Shown here one piece after another: positions 1 to 9,045 of a DNA stretch of 64,000 bases. The notes under the pieces were generated by a model, which worked only from the letters and a program-made list of their open reading frames with translations, was not told where the DNA came from and did not search any database. The translations under genes were made by a program, and so were the position numbers. The stretch comes from an uncultured bacterium (GTDB lineage Bacteria; Planctomycetota; GCA-002687715): contig CADEGH010000018.1 in the NCBI GenBank assembly GCA_902826835.1, positions 44,690-108,689 of the forward strand, given 5' to 3'. Positions within the stretch are counted from its first letter, which is position 1, and the number at the start of each line of letters is the position of its first letter.

Positions 1-3000
1 CCCATCCACCGCCGAACCGAGGTCGGAAACGGTGAAAAAATCGAGGAACACCACCTCGGCGCCCAGCCCGTGGTCCGTCGCGATCGAGCCCATGAATCCG
101 CGGGTGCACTCGAGGAGAGCGGCTCCCCCGTCCGAACTCGCTCCGATCGAGCGAAACGCGATGATCTCCTCGTCGATCTTCACGAGCCCGGCCCGGTTGT
201 TCGGCAACCCCTGGGGCATGGTCTCGGAGTAGAGAATCTGCCGGCCGTCCGGCAGAACGTAGTAGCGCGGTTCGACGGCCGGATTCCTCGGCTCGCCCAA
301 CAACCACTCGTAACGGGAGATCGGAATTTCGGAGCTACCGGCATCCACGCCGACGGCGCGGCCTCCCCCGGCCCCGGTTCCGGTGCCGGTGACTTGGTTG
401 AACGCGGCGGCGCTGTGGCTCCAGACGCAGAAGCGTTCAGGGTCGAAGGGGGTGACCCTCAATTCATCGATGGTGGCATCTGCCGACGCGGTATCTCCAG
501 CTGCATTGCCCCCGGCCAGGCTGCGCGCCTGAGCGCCCAAATTCGGCAACTCGCCGCTCGGGAATTTCAGCAAGCGGCAATAGCCCGTGCGTTCGGCCGG
601 CGATTGGACTTCGCCATTGCGGGGCAAGCCACGCTGCCGATACTCGGTGCCGACGCTCTCCGTGAACGCGATCCACCCTTGCGCGTCGTAGTCGGGCGCC
701 CGCGGGAAGGTGACATTTTGCGGCTGCCCGTTTTGCCCGGGCAGCGGAGTCGGCACATTGGCGGGATAATCGATCGCAGCCCAAGCGACCCGAGCGAGCC
801 GGCGATCACGACCGTTTTGGCCTTCGATGGTGACGGAGTCCCCGAAACCGGCCGAGGACCACGGCTCGCCGCGGCTCGGCGAGTCCGGCGTCTGCGGGGT
901 CCAATTGGGGTTATTGATGCTGCCTCGAGCGGAGAAGGAGGCCGTGCGAATGCAGGGCACGACCTCGGTGCCGGACTGCGGACGTCCGTCCGACAAGTCC
1001 CGGGTGCCGCACTGCTGGCGCATCGGGAAAATTTCCCGCAGCGTCACGTGGGCATTCTGCAGGGAACCGCCCCCCAGGTAATAGTTGCGCAGGATGAAGG
1101 CGGCATTCAGCAGGTACACGCCTTCGTCGCACAGCAGATGGCCGTTTTCCTCGTCGATGTGGTTGTAGCGAATCCACTCGACCAGGTTTTGCTCGAGGGT
1201 GTCCGTATTCGGACTCCCAACTTGCACGAACTCCGGCAGGACGGTCCAGATATTCTGGCCACCAGCGCCCGGAGCATTGCCGCGATACATCTCCGGAGTC
1301 TTGTACCCGGAGACGTCGGTCACCGCGATGCTGATCGGGAACACGCAGCTCAGAATCGGCAGATTGGGAGCTGGCCCGGACCCGGCCAGTCGGACCGGAT
1401 GAATATGGCGCAGAGTATCAATGACGGGAGTCCCCGCGGCGCCCGTTCCCGCCCCGGCCGCCAAGATCTCGTTTGGGGGGTTGGGTACGGCCTCGAGGCC
1501 GATGAGCTGATTCCCGGATCGGCTGCGATAACGAGCGACTTCCAGCGAACCCTGCGGTCCTCCATTCACTGGAACGTCGAGGGAGACGATCATCACGTAG
1601 CCGCCACTGCGCGGGAAGGCGTCAAAGCTCGCGGTACCCAGCGAAGTGGTGGAAAGCGAGAGGATATTGCCGCCCGGCTTGCTCGGATCGTGCACTTCGA
1701 GCTGGATAGTGATCGGAATCCCGCCTTGACCCTGGAGGGTGATGGGCATCATGGCGTTCGGTTCGAAACTCGCCACGACAAAGGGCCCGAGCGTGTCTTT
1801 GAGCTGCCCCCCGCCGCGCGGGATGGCAATTCCTTGATTGCGGTTGGCGGTAATCGGCGGCAGGGAGTAGCCGAAGATCTCAACCGGCGTTCCCGTGGCA
1901 TGAGGGAGCGCTCGGCTTCCCCTCTGGCCTCGCCCCCAAGGTTGCCCCTGGAGAGTGACCACCTGGAAACTCTCCCCCGAGCGTTCGAAAGCGATGGCCT
2001 CGGATCCCACGAGGGCGACGCCTTGGTCCGGCCAGCCCTCCGCACTCTCGACCTGAAAACTCGTGTCGGTGGCCGACATGGTGCCCAGGAGGCGGGTCGT
2101 GTATTTGCTCTTCCCCCGCTTGTAGCCGTCCACTACGAGCGAGAGGTCCGCGGGCTTGGTGCCACGGTAAGCGAATCCCAAGTGGTACCAGGTCTTCGGG
2201 AGCCAGAAGCCCGGGTTCTCCGGCGTCCAGCGAACCTCGGCCACTTCTTCGAGGCGGTCGGTGCGGTCGTCGATGGTGCGATCGTCCACCCGACCCACGA
2301 GGTCTCCATTCGCGGCGCGCGAGAACTTGACCCAGTCCTCCTGCTCCTCGGCGCCGACGAGATCCAAGAGGGGTGCGTCGCCACCCGCTCCGTTGCCCGT
2401 CTCGAACCACAGATCGAATCGCACCGGATTGGGAGTCGTGCGCTGCATCAGCGAGCCCTGGAAGCGCGGATCCCCGCCGCCCCGACGGCCACCCCGTCGG
2501 CCGCCCCCGCGACCACCAAAATTGCCAAAGCCGCCCGCGGAGTCGCGCGGATCAAACTCGAAGGGTCCTTTTCCGAGGCGCCAGCCTTGGTCGTCGATGC
2601 GTTCGAGGGGCACCGAGGGATCAGGAATCCCGAATGCTGGTCCGTCGAAGTGCTGCGTGTAACCCAATTCGTCGACCCGCGCCGTGGCGAGGCGCACGAA
2701 TCCCTGCTCACGATCCGGAAAGACGCCGTTTTGGAACGCCGCGTCCTCGTTCTCCTCGCCGGCTTTTTGGCCGAACATCTCGCCGACATCGAAACCGCCC
2801 AGGCGATAGAGCATCCGGGGGATGCGAGTGGGCGGCACCGCCGTTGGGCTCACCCAGCGGTCGATCGGATGCGGATAGGTCGCGACGTACTTGCCGGCCC
2901 GCGCTCTCAGAATGGGATCCTCAAAGTCGGCTTGGGTGTCGAGAAGGTGGGTCAAGAGACCGGTCGGCGCCACGTGCACACGTTCTCGCACGCGCAGTCG

Positions 3001-4548
3001 GGCCAATTCGCGCCCGCTTTGATCGGCTACCACGGAAGCCCCTTCGAGCCGGAAGTGATCGTAGGACGCGAAGCAGAATGGGACCGTCGAATGAAATAGA
3101 AGAGAGTCGTTTGAATCCACCGCGTTGCGGAAGATCGCGTGCAGATGATCGGGAGAGAAAATTCCCAGACTGCCGACGGTCAAGCTCTCGAGCACTTGAC
3201 GGAGCTGCTGGAAGTCGGCAATTGGTCGGCTCTGGATGATGGCCTCAGCGGCCACCACCGCCGCTTGACGCGTGACCCGGCCGGTCGAGCCCCGAGGCCG
3301 ACCGAAACTCAATTGAACGCCTTCCATCACCCGGAGGAGGACCTCCTTCGGAGCGGTGTTGATATTGACAGGCTGGCGCAGAAGCGGTTGGACGTAAGTT
3401 CTTCCGGCGACGTAAGGCCGCGAGGTCGGCCCCGCGAGAATGATCATTCCGAACCCGCCGCCTCGTCCTCCCCCTCCGCCGCCGCCTCCCCCGCCGCGAT
3501 TCGACACGATCATGCCGAACTCGATGGATTGGCCGTCGTAGATGCGCACGACGGTGCCCGGATTGAAGCCCTCGGAGGAGGCGACGTTGACGGGAAAGCC
3601 GTTGCCGTCGTCGGTCGCGGGATCGATATCGCGAGTCACCCGGACCGGCTCTCCGAACGCCCCCGATTGCGGCCGCCGACCTTGGAAGGAAAACGTCCGG
3701 TCGATCAGATCGACTTCGTTCGCCGACAGGGTGGAACGACCGAGCAGAGCAATTTCCTTGACGTAACCGACGAGGGTCGGCTCGCGATACCCACCCTCGG
3801 CGCGCGGCGAAGCAAACGGCAACATCGCCAATTCCCGGGCGCGATCGTCGAGAACAAAAGCTTCCGCGGCGTGGGCGCGGGCGCGCATTCCACCCTTGAG
3901 TCCACGCTGGCATTGGAGGAAACGATTCCCGTCGCGACGCCCGTAGGAAATCACCTCACCCTCGATATTGATGAATCCGCCGGTGGCCGGGAATGCCGAG
4001 GCGTCTTCGACCAGGATTTCGGCCGCGGTGTCCGTGAGCTCGTCGGTGAGCTCGGTTCGCCCGAGCGTGGCTGCGATCAGAAAGGTCGGCGAAGCGTGCA
4101 GGTTGGGATACGCATGTTCGTCACGCACCCGAAGATCGACGGTGGCTCCTCTGGAGTTCTGATTGCGAAACAGAGGCACCCCGTCGGGATCGGTGACCGG
4201 TTCACCCTTCTTATTGAGCAAGTCGAGGGGAACCCGCATCTCCTCCTCGGTGTCCACGTCGGCCTGGCCGATTCCGACCGCCGCATTCAAATTGCCGCCG
4301 GCGCCGAGGATCTGCTCTTCGGCGGCATGCCCGGACTCAAGTCGGAAGCGGGCGTATTTCAACATGGCGTCGAGGCGAGCCCTCGCCTGCGCCCGCGCCT
4401 CCGGCTTCACACTCGCTCGGCTCTGATGAGTGGCGGTGAGGAGAAACGGCGCCGCCAACATCATCAGCGCCATCAGGATGGTCAAAACCATCAAGAAGGC
4501 GACTCCGGCGTCAGGACGAATCTCGGTCGAAGGCGGCCGCTGGTTCAT
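1..4548 (-). CDS. Giant GspK-like minor pseudopilin, 3' end outside the window
   Basis: The frame is open from the ATG at 4548 to the window edge (1,516 codons, no stop); it overlaps the upstream gene by ATGA. The N-terminus has a short polar leader ending at Gly15, then a hydrophobic stretch (VAFLMVLTILMALMML). The +5 glutamate is absent, which is usual for GspK, the capping minor pseudopilin of type II secretion. A helix-hairpin-helix-like motif (VNINTAPKEVLLRVMEG, about residue 395) is also typical of GspK. Ordinary GspK proteins are about 300-350 residues. This one adds Gly/Arg-rich linkers (about 350-370 and 670-695), a LamG-like region (about 700-820, with WYHLGFAYRG) and three copies of a small module. 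The GspK assignment is good; the role of the extension is unknown. Confidence 0.8.
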   Translation of the reverse strand, partial: MNQRPPSTEIRPDAGVAFLMVLTILMALMMLAAPFLLTATHQSRASVKPEARAQARARLDAMLKYARFRLESGHAAEEQILGAGGNLNAAVGIGQADVDTEEEMRVPLDLLNKKGEPVTDPDGVPLFRNQNSRGATVDLRVRDEHAYPNLHASPTFLIAATLGRTELTDELTDTAAEILVEDASAFPATGGFINIEGEVISYGRRDGNRFLQCQRGLKGGMRARAHAAEAFVLDDRARELAMLPFASPRAEGGYREPTLVGYVKEIALLGRSTLSANEVDLIDRTFSFQGRRPQSGAFGEPVRVTRDIDPATDDGNGFPVNVASSEGFNPGTVVRIYDGQSIEFGMIVSNRGGGGGGGGGGRGGGFGMIILAGPTSRPYVAGRTYVQPLLRQPVNINTAPKEVLLRVMEGVQLSFGRPRGSTGRVTRQAAVVAAEAIIQSRPIADFQQLRQVLESLTVGSLGIFSPDHLHAIFRNAVDSNDSLLFHSTVPFCFASYDHFRLEGASVVADQSGRELARLRVRERVHVAPTGLLTHLLDTQADFEDPILRARAGKYVATYPHPIDRWVSPTAVPPTRIPRMLYRLGGFDVGEMFGQKAGEENEDAAFQNGVFPDREQGFVRLATARVDELGYTQHFDGPAFGIPDPSVPLERIDDQGWRLGKGPFEFDPRDSAGGFGNFGGRGGGRRGGRRGGGDPRFQGSLMQRTTPNPVRFDLWFETGNGAGGDAPLLDLVGAEEQEDWVKFSRAANGDLVGRVDDRTIDDRTDRLEEVAEVRWTPENPGFWLPKTWYHLGFAYRGTKPADLSLVVDGYKRGKSKYTTRLLGTMSATDTSFQVESAEGWPDQGVALVGSEAIAFERSGESFQVVTLQGQPWGRGQRGSRALPHATGTPVEIFGYSLPPITANRNQGIAIPRGGGQLKDTLGPFVVASFEPNAMMPITLQGQGGIPITIQLEVHDPSKPGGNILSLSTTSLGTASFDAFPRSGGYVMIVSLDVPVNGGPQGSLEVARYRSRSGNQLIGLEAVPNPPNEILAAGAGTGAAGTPVIDTLRHIHPVRLAGSGPAPNLPILSCVFPISIAVTDVSGYKTPEMYRGNAPGAGGQNIWTVLPEFVQVGSPNTDTLEQNLVEWIRYNHIDEENGHLLCDEGVYLLNAAFILRNYYLGGGSLQNAHVTLREIFPMRQQCGTRDLSDGRPQSGTEVVPCIRTASFSARGSINNPNWTPQTPDSPSRGEPWSSAGFGDSVTIEGQNGRDRRLARVAWAAIDYPANVPTPLPGQNGQPQNVTFPRAPDYDAQGWIAFTESVGTEYRQRGLPRNGEVQSPAERTGYCRLLKFPSGELPNLGAQARSLAGGNAAGDTASADATIDELRVTPFDPERFCVWSHSAAAFNQVTGTGTGAGGGRAVGVDAGSSEIPISRYEWLLGEPRNPAVEPRYYVLPDGRQILYSETMPQGLPNNRAGLVKIDEEIIAFRSIGASSDGGAALLECTRGFMGSIATDHGLGAEVVFLDFFTVSDLGSAVDG
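49..225 (-). repeat. Protein module copy 3 in the GspK-like gene
   Basis: This stretch encodes a small beta-type module with the pattern P-x-x-G-x-v-x-I-x-x-E-x-I-x-f, then C-T-R-G-F-x-G, D-H-G-x-G-A-E-V-V. It is the most C-terminal of three copies inside the window. Confidence 0.6.
1882..2064 (-). repeat. Protein module copy 2 in the GspK-like gene
   Basis: The encoded segment runs from TSFQVESAEGWP through SEAIAFER to RG...PHATGTPVEIF. It shares the E-x-I-x-F strand, the RG turn and the H-x-x-G-x-x-V ending with the other two copies. It directly follows the LamG-like region. Confidence 0.6.
3853..4017 (-). repeat. Protein module copy 1 in the GspK-like gene
   Basis: The encoded segment begins ILVEDASAFPATGGFINIEG, continues EVISYGRRDGN and ends QRGLKGG...AHAAEAFV. 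It matches the spacing of the other two copies (F-P-x-x-G, E-x-I-x-y, RG, H, V). It lies about 180 residues from the N-terminus. Confidence 0.6.
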
Positions 4549-5570
4549 CGCACGACTCCTGACAAATCGACTTTGAGCTCGCGCCGCTCGTCTTCGAGGC
4601 GGACCGGGATACTGAGGGGAGACGAATGCAACCTCGGATCGAGTCGACCCTCGGAATCGAAGCGAACCTCGATGGGATTTTCCATGTCGAGCCGAACTCC
4701 CCGCTCCAACTCGATGACCTCCGCCTCTTCCATGGTGCGATAATTGATTTCGTCCAAGAATCCGTGGAATCCGCGACCCCCGAGGCGGAGGCGGTCGCTC
4801 ACGTCGCCTTCCGCGAGGCGACGCAGGGGGACGTTGGCGTCCCCCACCTTCTTGGTGGCCTCGATCACGCCGTGAACGCGCAACAGCGCTTCGAACCCGT
4901 CGAAGGCGAGTTCCAGCCGAACCCACGCTTCCTTCGCAACCACCCCCGGTGCCGTTTTCAGCTCCAGGCTCGAACCCTGTCCGTCAATTTCAAAGGTGGC
5001 TTGCACGGCCCCGTTCTCTTCGAGTTTCCACTGGAAGAGCCGCCCGTAACTGGCCAGTTCCCCACCCATCGGGTCGGAGTCCGGCCACACGTCCATCGTG
5101 AGCACAAAGCCACGCTGCGGGTTCAAGTCATCGGCGGGATCGACCACGATGGTGTCCTGACCGTCCAACTCCGCGCAGTCGCGCACACTGCCCCCCGTGA
5201 CGACCTTGGCACCCCCGAGCGCCGCAAACCGATTGCGCCCGGCCAAAACCCGCCCCCCACTGCTCTCCCCGAAGCCCACCGAAACGGCGTCGCGCGCCAA
5301 TTCCAAACGCACTTGGCTTGGATCGCCAGGCATGAACAGCACGCGGGCCAACGCCCCCTGGTCCCGCGCGGAGTGGCGAGCCATCTGGAGCGCGGACCTC
5401 GCCATGCGGATTCCCCCGTCGAGGGCCGTCCCCTGCGACGTGCGCGACAGTCCACCCAGGCTGATCCCGAGCAGCACACCGACAATGGCCATGACCGCCA
5501 ACATCTCCATCAGGCTGAATCCGCCGCGCGCGGGAGCGCCGGGGAAGGGTGCTTCTGCCATCGCGCTCAT
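4545..5570 (-). CDS. GspH-type pseudopilin fused to a LamG-like domain
   Basis: A 341-residue protein. The N-terminus carries a prepilin peptidase site: RGG|FSLMEMLAVMAIV, with Gly at -1, Phe at +1 and Glu at +5, followed by the hydrophobic pilin helix. Pseudopilins of this class are usually 150-200 residues. Here residues about 130-285 look like a LamG/concanavalin-type jelly roll: FVLTMDVWPDSD, WVRLELAFDGFEALLRVHG and GFHGFLDEI are the classic strand landmarks. The start at 5570 is set by an ATGA overlap with the upstream pseudopilin; the stop overlaps the GspK-like start the same way. The protein probably sits near the pseudopilus tip and could bind glycans or another ligand (inference). 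Confidence 0.82.
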   Translation of the reverse strand: MSAMAEAPFPGAPARGGFSLMEMLAVMAIVGVLLGISLGGLSRTSQGTALDGGIRMARSALQMARHSARDQGALARVLFMPGDPSQVRLELARDAVSVGFGESSGGRVLAGRNRFAALGGAKVVTGGSVRDCAELDGQDTIVVDPADDLNPQRGFVLTMDVWPDSDPMGGELASYGRLFQWKLEENGAVQATFEIDGQGSSLELKTAPGVVAKEAWVRLELAFDGFEALLRVHGVIEATKKVGDANVPLRRLAEGDVSDRLRLGGRGFHGFLDEINYRTMEEAEVIELERGVRLDMENPIEVRFDSEGRLDPRLHSSPLSIPVRLEDERRELKVDLSGVVR

Positions 5571-6232
5571 TCTTTCTTGAAATTGGTGACATCGTCGTCG
5601 GTGTTGAACTCGCGGTCCATGCCCGCGCTGATCAACTGGAACGACGTTTTATTGAAGTATTCCTTCGTCTTCGGATGCCGATACGGCTTGGCCCGCAGCA
5701 CGTCTTCGATGCCACTGATGCGCCCCTGGCTCTTGGCCTCGATCGAGGCGTAATCGCGCCAATGGAAATAGGCGAGCGGAGTGCCCCAGACATCACACAG
5801 CTCGAAGAGATCCTTGTCGGCAAAGGTAGTCACCTGTGCCTGGGTACGATCGCCATCGAGATTTTCGAGCACAAAGCCCTCGAGTTGGTCAATCGCGATC
5901 GCGGCGTTGGCACCCCGCCTCGAAAGGCAGACGACCACCGATTCGATCCCGAGGTTTTCCTCGTTTCCGCCGGCGCCAATTCCCGGGAAGCTCTCGGCAT
6001 CGAGTTCCGAAGGAGGGTAGTCGCCATTCTTGGGGTCGTTCTGGTATCCCTCCAGCGCCGTCGCCAAGGCGGTCAGCGCGGTTCGAACCTTCGTTTCGTC
6101 GCCCTGCCGCAAGAGCCTCGGCAGTCCCACGACCCCCAAACCTATGAGGGTGGCCATGATCGCCATCACCACCAAGAGCTCGATGAGGGAAAAGCCGCGA
6201 GTCCGCACAAATCCGGTTCCTTGGTCTTTCAT
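5567..6232 (-). CDS. GspG-type major pseudopilin
   Basis: A 221-residue protein starting at the ATG at 6232, which overlaps the TPR gene stop by ATGA; the frame is open further upstream but that part is shadow. The leader ends RTRG|FSLIELLVVMAIMATL, a standard prepilin peptidase motif with Glu at +5. The body has the GspG pattern of a long alpha-helix (KVRTALTALATALEGYQND) followed by a Pro/Tyr-rich segment and a C-terminal FQLISAGMDREFNTDDDV, resembling the calcium-binding end of GspG. It is somewhat longer than the usual 140-150 residues. It is the likely main subunit of the pseudopilus made by this operon. Confidence 0.85.
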   Translation of the reverse strand: MKDQGTGFVRTRGFSLIELLVVMAIMATLIGLGVVGLPRLLRQGDETKVRTALTALATALEGYQNDPKNGDYPPSELDAESFPGIGAGGNEENLGIESVVVCLSRRGANAAIAIDQLEGFVLENLDGDRTQAQVTTFADKDLFELCDVWGTPLAYFHWRDYASIEAKSQGRISGIEDVLRAKPYRHPKTKEYFNKTSFQLISAGMDREFNTDDDVTNFKKE

Positions 6233-9045
6233 GACTTCTTCAGGGTGATCATGGTGACGTTGTCCGCGGCGAGGCGGACCGGCTTGTCCAGCAAAGCATG
6301 AGCAAAGAGTTGCAATTCGATCTTCCCCGGCCGCTTGGAGAGGCCTGGCAGTTCGAGATTGGACACCGCCGCCACCTGATTCACCAAGATGCGGTAGGTG
6401 CTCTTTTGGATGTCCTGCACTTCGATTCCGATGCGGACGGAACCACCGCCCGTTGCCACCGACTCGGGCAAGTCGATCCACTCCGTCGCCTTCGATTGTT
6501 GAATGGTCCGATATGCGAGCTTGCCCGCTGGTGTCATGGCGACCTGCAATCCGATGAACGGAACCAGGCGTCCGTCCCGGCGTTGCAGGCCTGGGTAAGT
6601 TTCGGGCTCTTTGGCGGTGGGGTTGAACGCGAGCAGGCCCACTCCTTTGGTGGCTCCCGATTCGGGATCCAACGCGACATCGACCGAGAAGCTCGAGAAC
6701 TGCCGGCCGTTCAGCTCCTGGTAGAGCACCGTCGGATCGTCCGAGATCTCTTTCTGAGTGCCCTGGATCAGGAGCCGACCGTCCTCAAGCGCCAGATTCA
6801 GGCCGCGGCTCAACACCCGCTGCCAACCACGCAGGATCTGGCCCGTGCGATTGAAGTCGTCGGTCCAGACTTCCTTGTTCAGGTCGTCTTCGAGTGCGTT
6901 CAGCGAGCTCTCGGCCCAGGCGACGAGAGTCGGATCCGGTTTGGGATCCTTGCGTTCGATCAGCAGGCGAAGGCGCCGGCGCACCTCTTCCGTTTTTTCG
7001 CGCGAGTAGTGGTAGTAGGCGGTGGCGGATTGGATGAACGACTCGCGTTCGATCGGTCCGTCGACTCGCTTGAGAAGGGTCTCCGCGTCGCCGAGGCGCC
7101 GCCGGCGGACTTCAGTCACGATTCGACGCCCGAGCAGGTCGGGGAACGACGACTCGAGGCTTTCGGCTCGTTCGTAGTATCGCGCCGCCTCGACCGGATT
7201 GCCGAGTCGGAACGCCACGTCCCCGAGCGCCACCAGCACGTCGGCGCGATCGGGCTCCCGCTCGAGCACCCATTGGAATCCCGTACGGGCTTGCTCGAGA
7301 TCGCCGACCGCCAAGAGCAGGCGCGCGCGCTGCCACTGCGTCGCCTGATCGCTCGGATCGGCCTTGGCCGCCAGTTCGACGGCGCCCAGGGCCCCTTCGA
7401 GATCCCCGGTCGCTTCCGCCAAGTAGGACAGCGCGGTGTGGATCCAAGCGGCCGAGACGGGGTCCTGACTCAGCGCCAAATCGAGACGGCTGCGAGCCTC
7501 GGAGAACTGGCGCTCTCTCAAAGCCACGATTCCGCTCAAGAATGACAAGGTTCCCGAGTTCGGATGGGCGGTCCCGGCCCTGGCCAAAATGTCTCTCGCC
7601 GCGGCCGGTCCCCGCCCCATCAGGGCCGTAATTACGAGTCCGGCCTGGGCCCATGGCTCACCTCCGCTGCGGTCGACCGAGCGGCTGAAGTACGCCTCCG
7701 AGTTTCCGAGTTCGCCCAGCGCGAGCCAGCAGCGGCCGATCAACCACAGGGCATGAGCATGCTGATCCCGGTCGAGTCCGCCCCCGCCGTCCAGTCGCTT
7801 CAGCGATTGGAGGGCCAGGTCGTACTGCGCCGCGATGACTTGAGTCTCACCGAGACCAAGATGCGCGGGCGGACACTGCGGATCCTGCTCCAACGCGGCC
7901 ATGAACGCCTCGCGAGCTCGCTCCGGAAGGCCCAGGTCGAGGAAGAGCCGACCGCGGCGAACGAGTAACGGCACGCTCTTCGGAGCGGTCGCCAGCGCCT
8001 CCTCCAAGACCTCCATTTCCCGTTCGTAGCGGTAGCGCTTGCGCTGGGTATCCGCCAACAGGACCGCCGCCTTCTCCGACCAGAGTCCCTTGGCCTTCAT
8101 GCCCCGCAGGTGGTCCTCGGCGAGCTGAATCTCGCCCGCGTCGAACACAAATTTGGCGAGATCCTCGTTCCCCGCGAGATCTTCGGCGGGGACCTGATGC
8201 CGACGGATTCCGTAGGAGTTGCGGGGCGTGTCCGCGAAGTCGATGCGTTGCACCAGCGAGCCGTTGATGTTGTTGCGCGGGCGGGCCTTGCCGGCGCCCC
8301 GATCCTCCTTGAACACCAACTTGATCGCTTCGAGAGCCCTTCGCCGATCCGCTTCGGAGACAACCACATCGCCGCGGATGCGCTCGATCTCAAGCTTCGC
8401 GAGCCAGCGGTCCGGCCCTTTCTTTTCGTACTCGACGACTTCGCCGAACGCAATTTCTCCGGACTGCCACGTCACCCGATCGAGGCCCTTTTTGCGATCG
8501 TCCTCGGCGAGGCTGCTGCGGCGTTCCGCTTCCTTGCGGCGCAGACGTTCCTCTTCGGTGAGGCGGATGCGGTCCGCTAGGGTAAGTCCGACGGAGCTTC
8601 GGTCGACCTGAGACAGGTCTGATTCGGGCGACTCGGGGTCGGTGGCGGACGCGACGGTATCCGTCGCAGACTTACCGGGTGCCGCCGCCTTCGCGGTGGC
8701 GTCCGGCACGATTTCGTGGCGCTGCTTCGTGGCGAGCTTGGGGCCGACCGGCAAGCCGACCGGCAGGCCGGGATGCAGCAGGCGGGGAAACGGCGGTGGG
8801 ACCAGCGGCCGCAGCTCAAGGTCCTTCGTCTCACGCGGCGCCAGGAAGGTGTTGCGCCCACTCGCCGACCAACTCGTCTCCTCGGGGCTCAACCGAAAGG
8901 GCGTGAGCGCGAGGGCCGTCGGCACGGCGTCGGGAGCGCGACCGCGGCGCGTCGCTCGCGGCGCGGCCTCGCTCGACTGACCGAGGAACCAAATTCCGGC
9001 GAGGAGGCCTAGGACCACGAGAAAGGAGATCTGTTCCTTGGTCAT
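6229..9045 (-). CDS. Membrane-anchored TPR protein with a concanavalin-like C-terminal domain
   Basis: A 938-residue protein. An N-terminal membrane segment (ISFLVVLGLLAGIWFLG) is followed by a Pro/Ala-rich linker, a charged coiled-coil-like part (EEERLRRKEAERR), about ten TPR-like helical repeats between residues 330 and 680, and a C-terminal beta-rich domain (about 730-935) beginning VWTDDFNRTGQILRGWQRV that resembles concanavalin-like/GH16-type lectin folds. It sits where a GspC/PilP-type periplasmic connector would be expected, between the PilO-like gene and the pseudopilins, and is coupled to both by ATGA overlaps. Its exact role is unknown; a periplasmic scaffold is likely (inference). 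Confidence 0.7.
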   Translation of the reverse strand: MTKEQISFLVVLGLLAGIWFLGQSSEAAPRATRRGRAPDAVPTALALTPFRLSPEETSWSASGRNTFLAPRETKDLELRPLVPPPFPRLLHPGLPVGLPVGPKLATKQRHEIVPDATAKAAAPGKSATDTVASATDPESPESDLSQVDRSSVGLTLADRIRLTEEERLRRKEAERRSSLAEDDRKKGLDRVTWQSGEIAFGEVVEYEKKGPDRWLAKLEIERIRGDVVVSEADRRRALEAIKLVFKEDRGAGKARPRNNINGSLVQRIDFADTPRNSYGIRRHQVPAEDLAGNEDLAKFVFDAGEIQLAEDHLRGMKAKGLWSEKAAVLLADTQRKRYRYEREMEVLEEALATAPKSVPLLVRRGRLFLDLGLPERAREAFMAALEQDPQCPPAHLGLGETQVIAAQYDLALQSLKRLDGGGGLDRDQHAHALWLIGRCWLALGELGNSEAYFSRSVDRSGGEPWAQAGLVITALMGRGPAAARDILARAGTAHPNSGTLSFLSGIVALRERQFSEARSRLDLALSQDPVSAAWIHTALSYLAEATGDLEGALGAVELAAKADPSDQATQWQRARLLLAVGDLEQARTGFQWVLEREPDRADVLVALGDVAFRLGNPVEAARYYERAESLESSFPDLLGRRIVTEVRRRRLGDAETLLKRVDGPIERESFIQSATAYYHYSREKTEEVRRRLRLLIERKDPKPDPTLVAWAESSLNALEDDLNKEVWTDDFNRTGQILRGWQRVLSRGLNLALEDGRLLIQGTQKEISDDPTVLYQELNGRQFSSFSVDVALDPESGATKGVGLLAFNPTAKEPETYPGLQRRDGRLVPFIGLQVAMTPAGKLAYRTIQQSKATEWIDLPESVATGGGSVRIGIEVQDIQKSTYRILVNQVAAVSNLELPGLSKRPGKIELQLFAHALLDKPVRLAADNVTMITLKKS

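Noticed and set aside
70..3099. A 1,009-codon open frame on the plus strand
   Set aside because: It is exactly codon-antiparallel to the GspK-like gene on the minus strand, has no family pattern and is an antisense shadow common in GC-rich DNA.
3139..4743. A 534-codon open frame on the plus strand
   Set aside because: It is the antisense of the GspK-like and GspH-like genes, whose minus-strand frames have clear pilin leaders and domain motifs.
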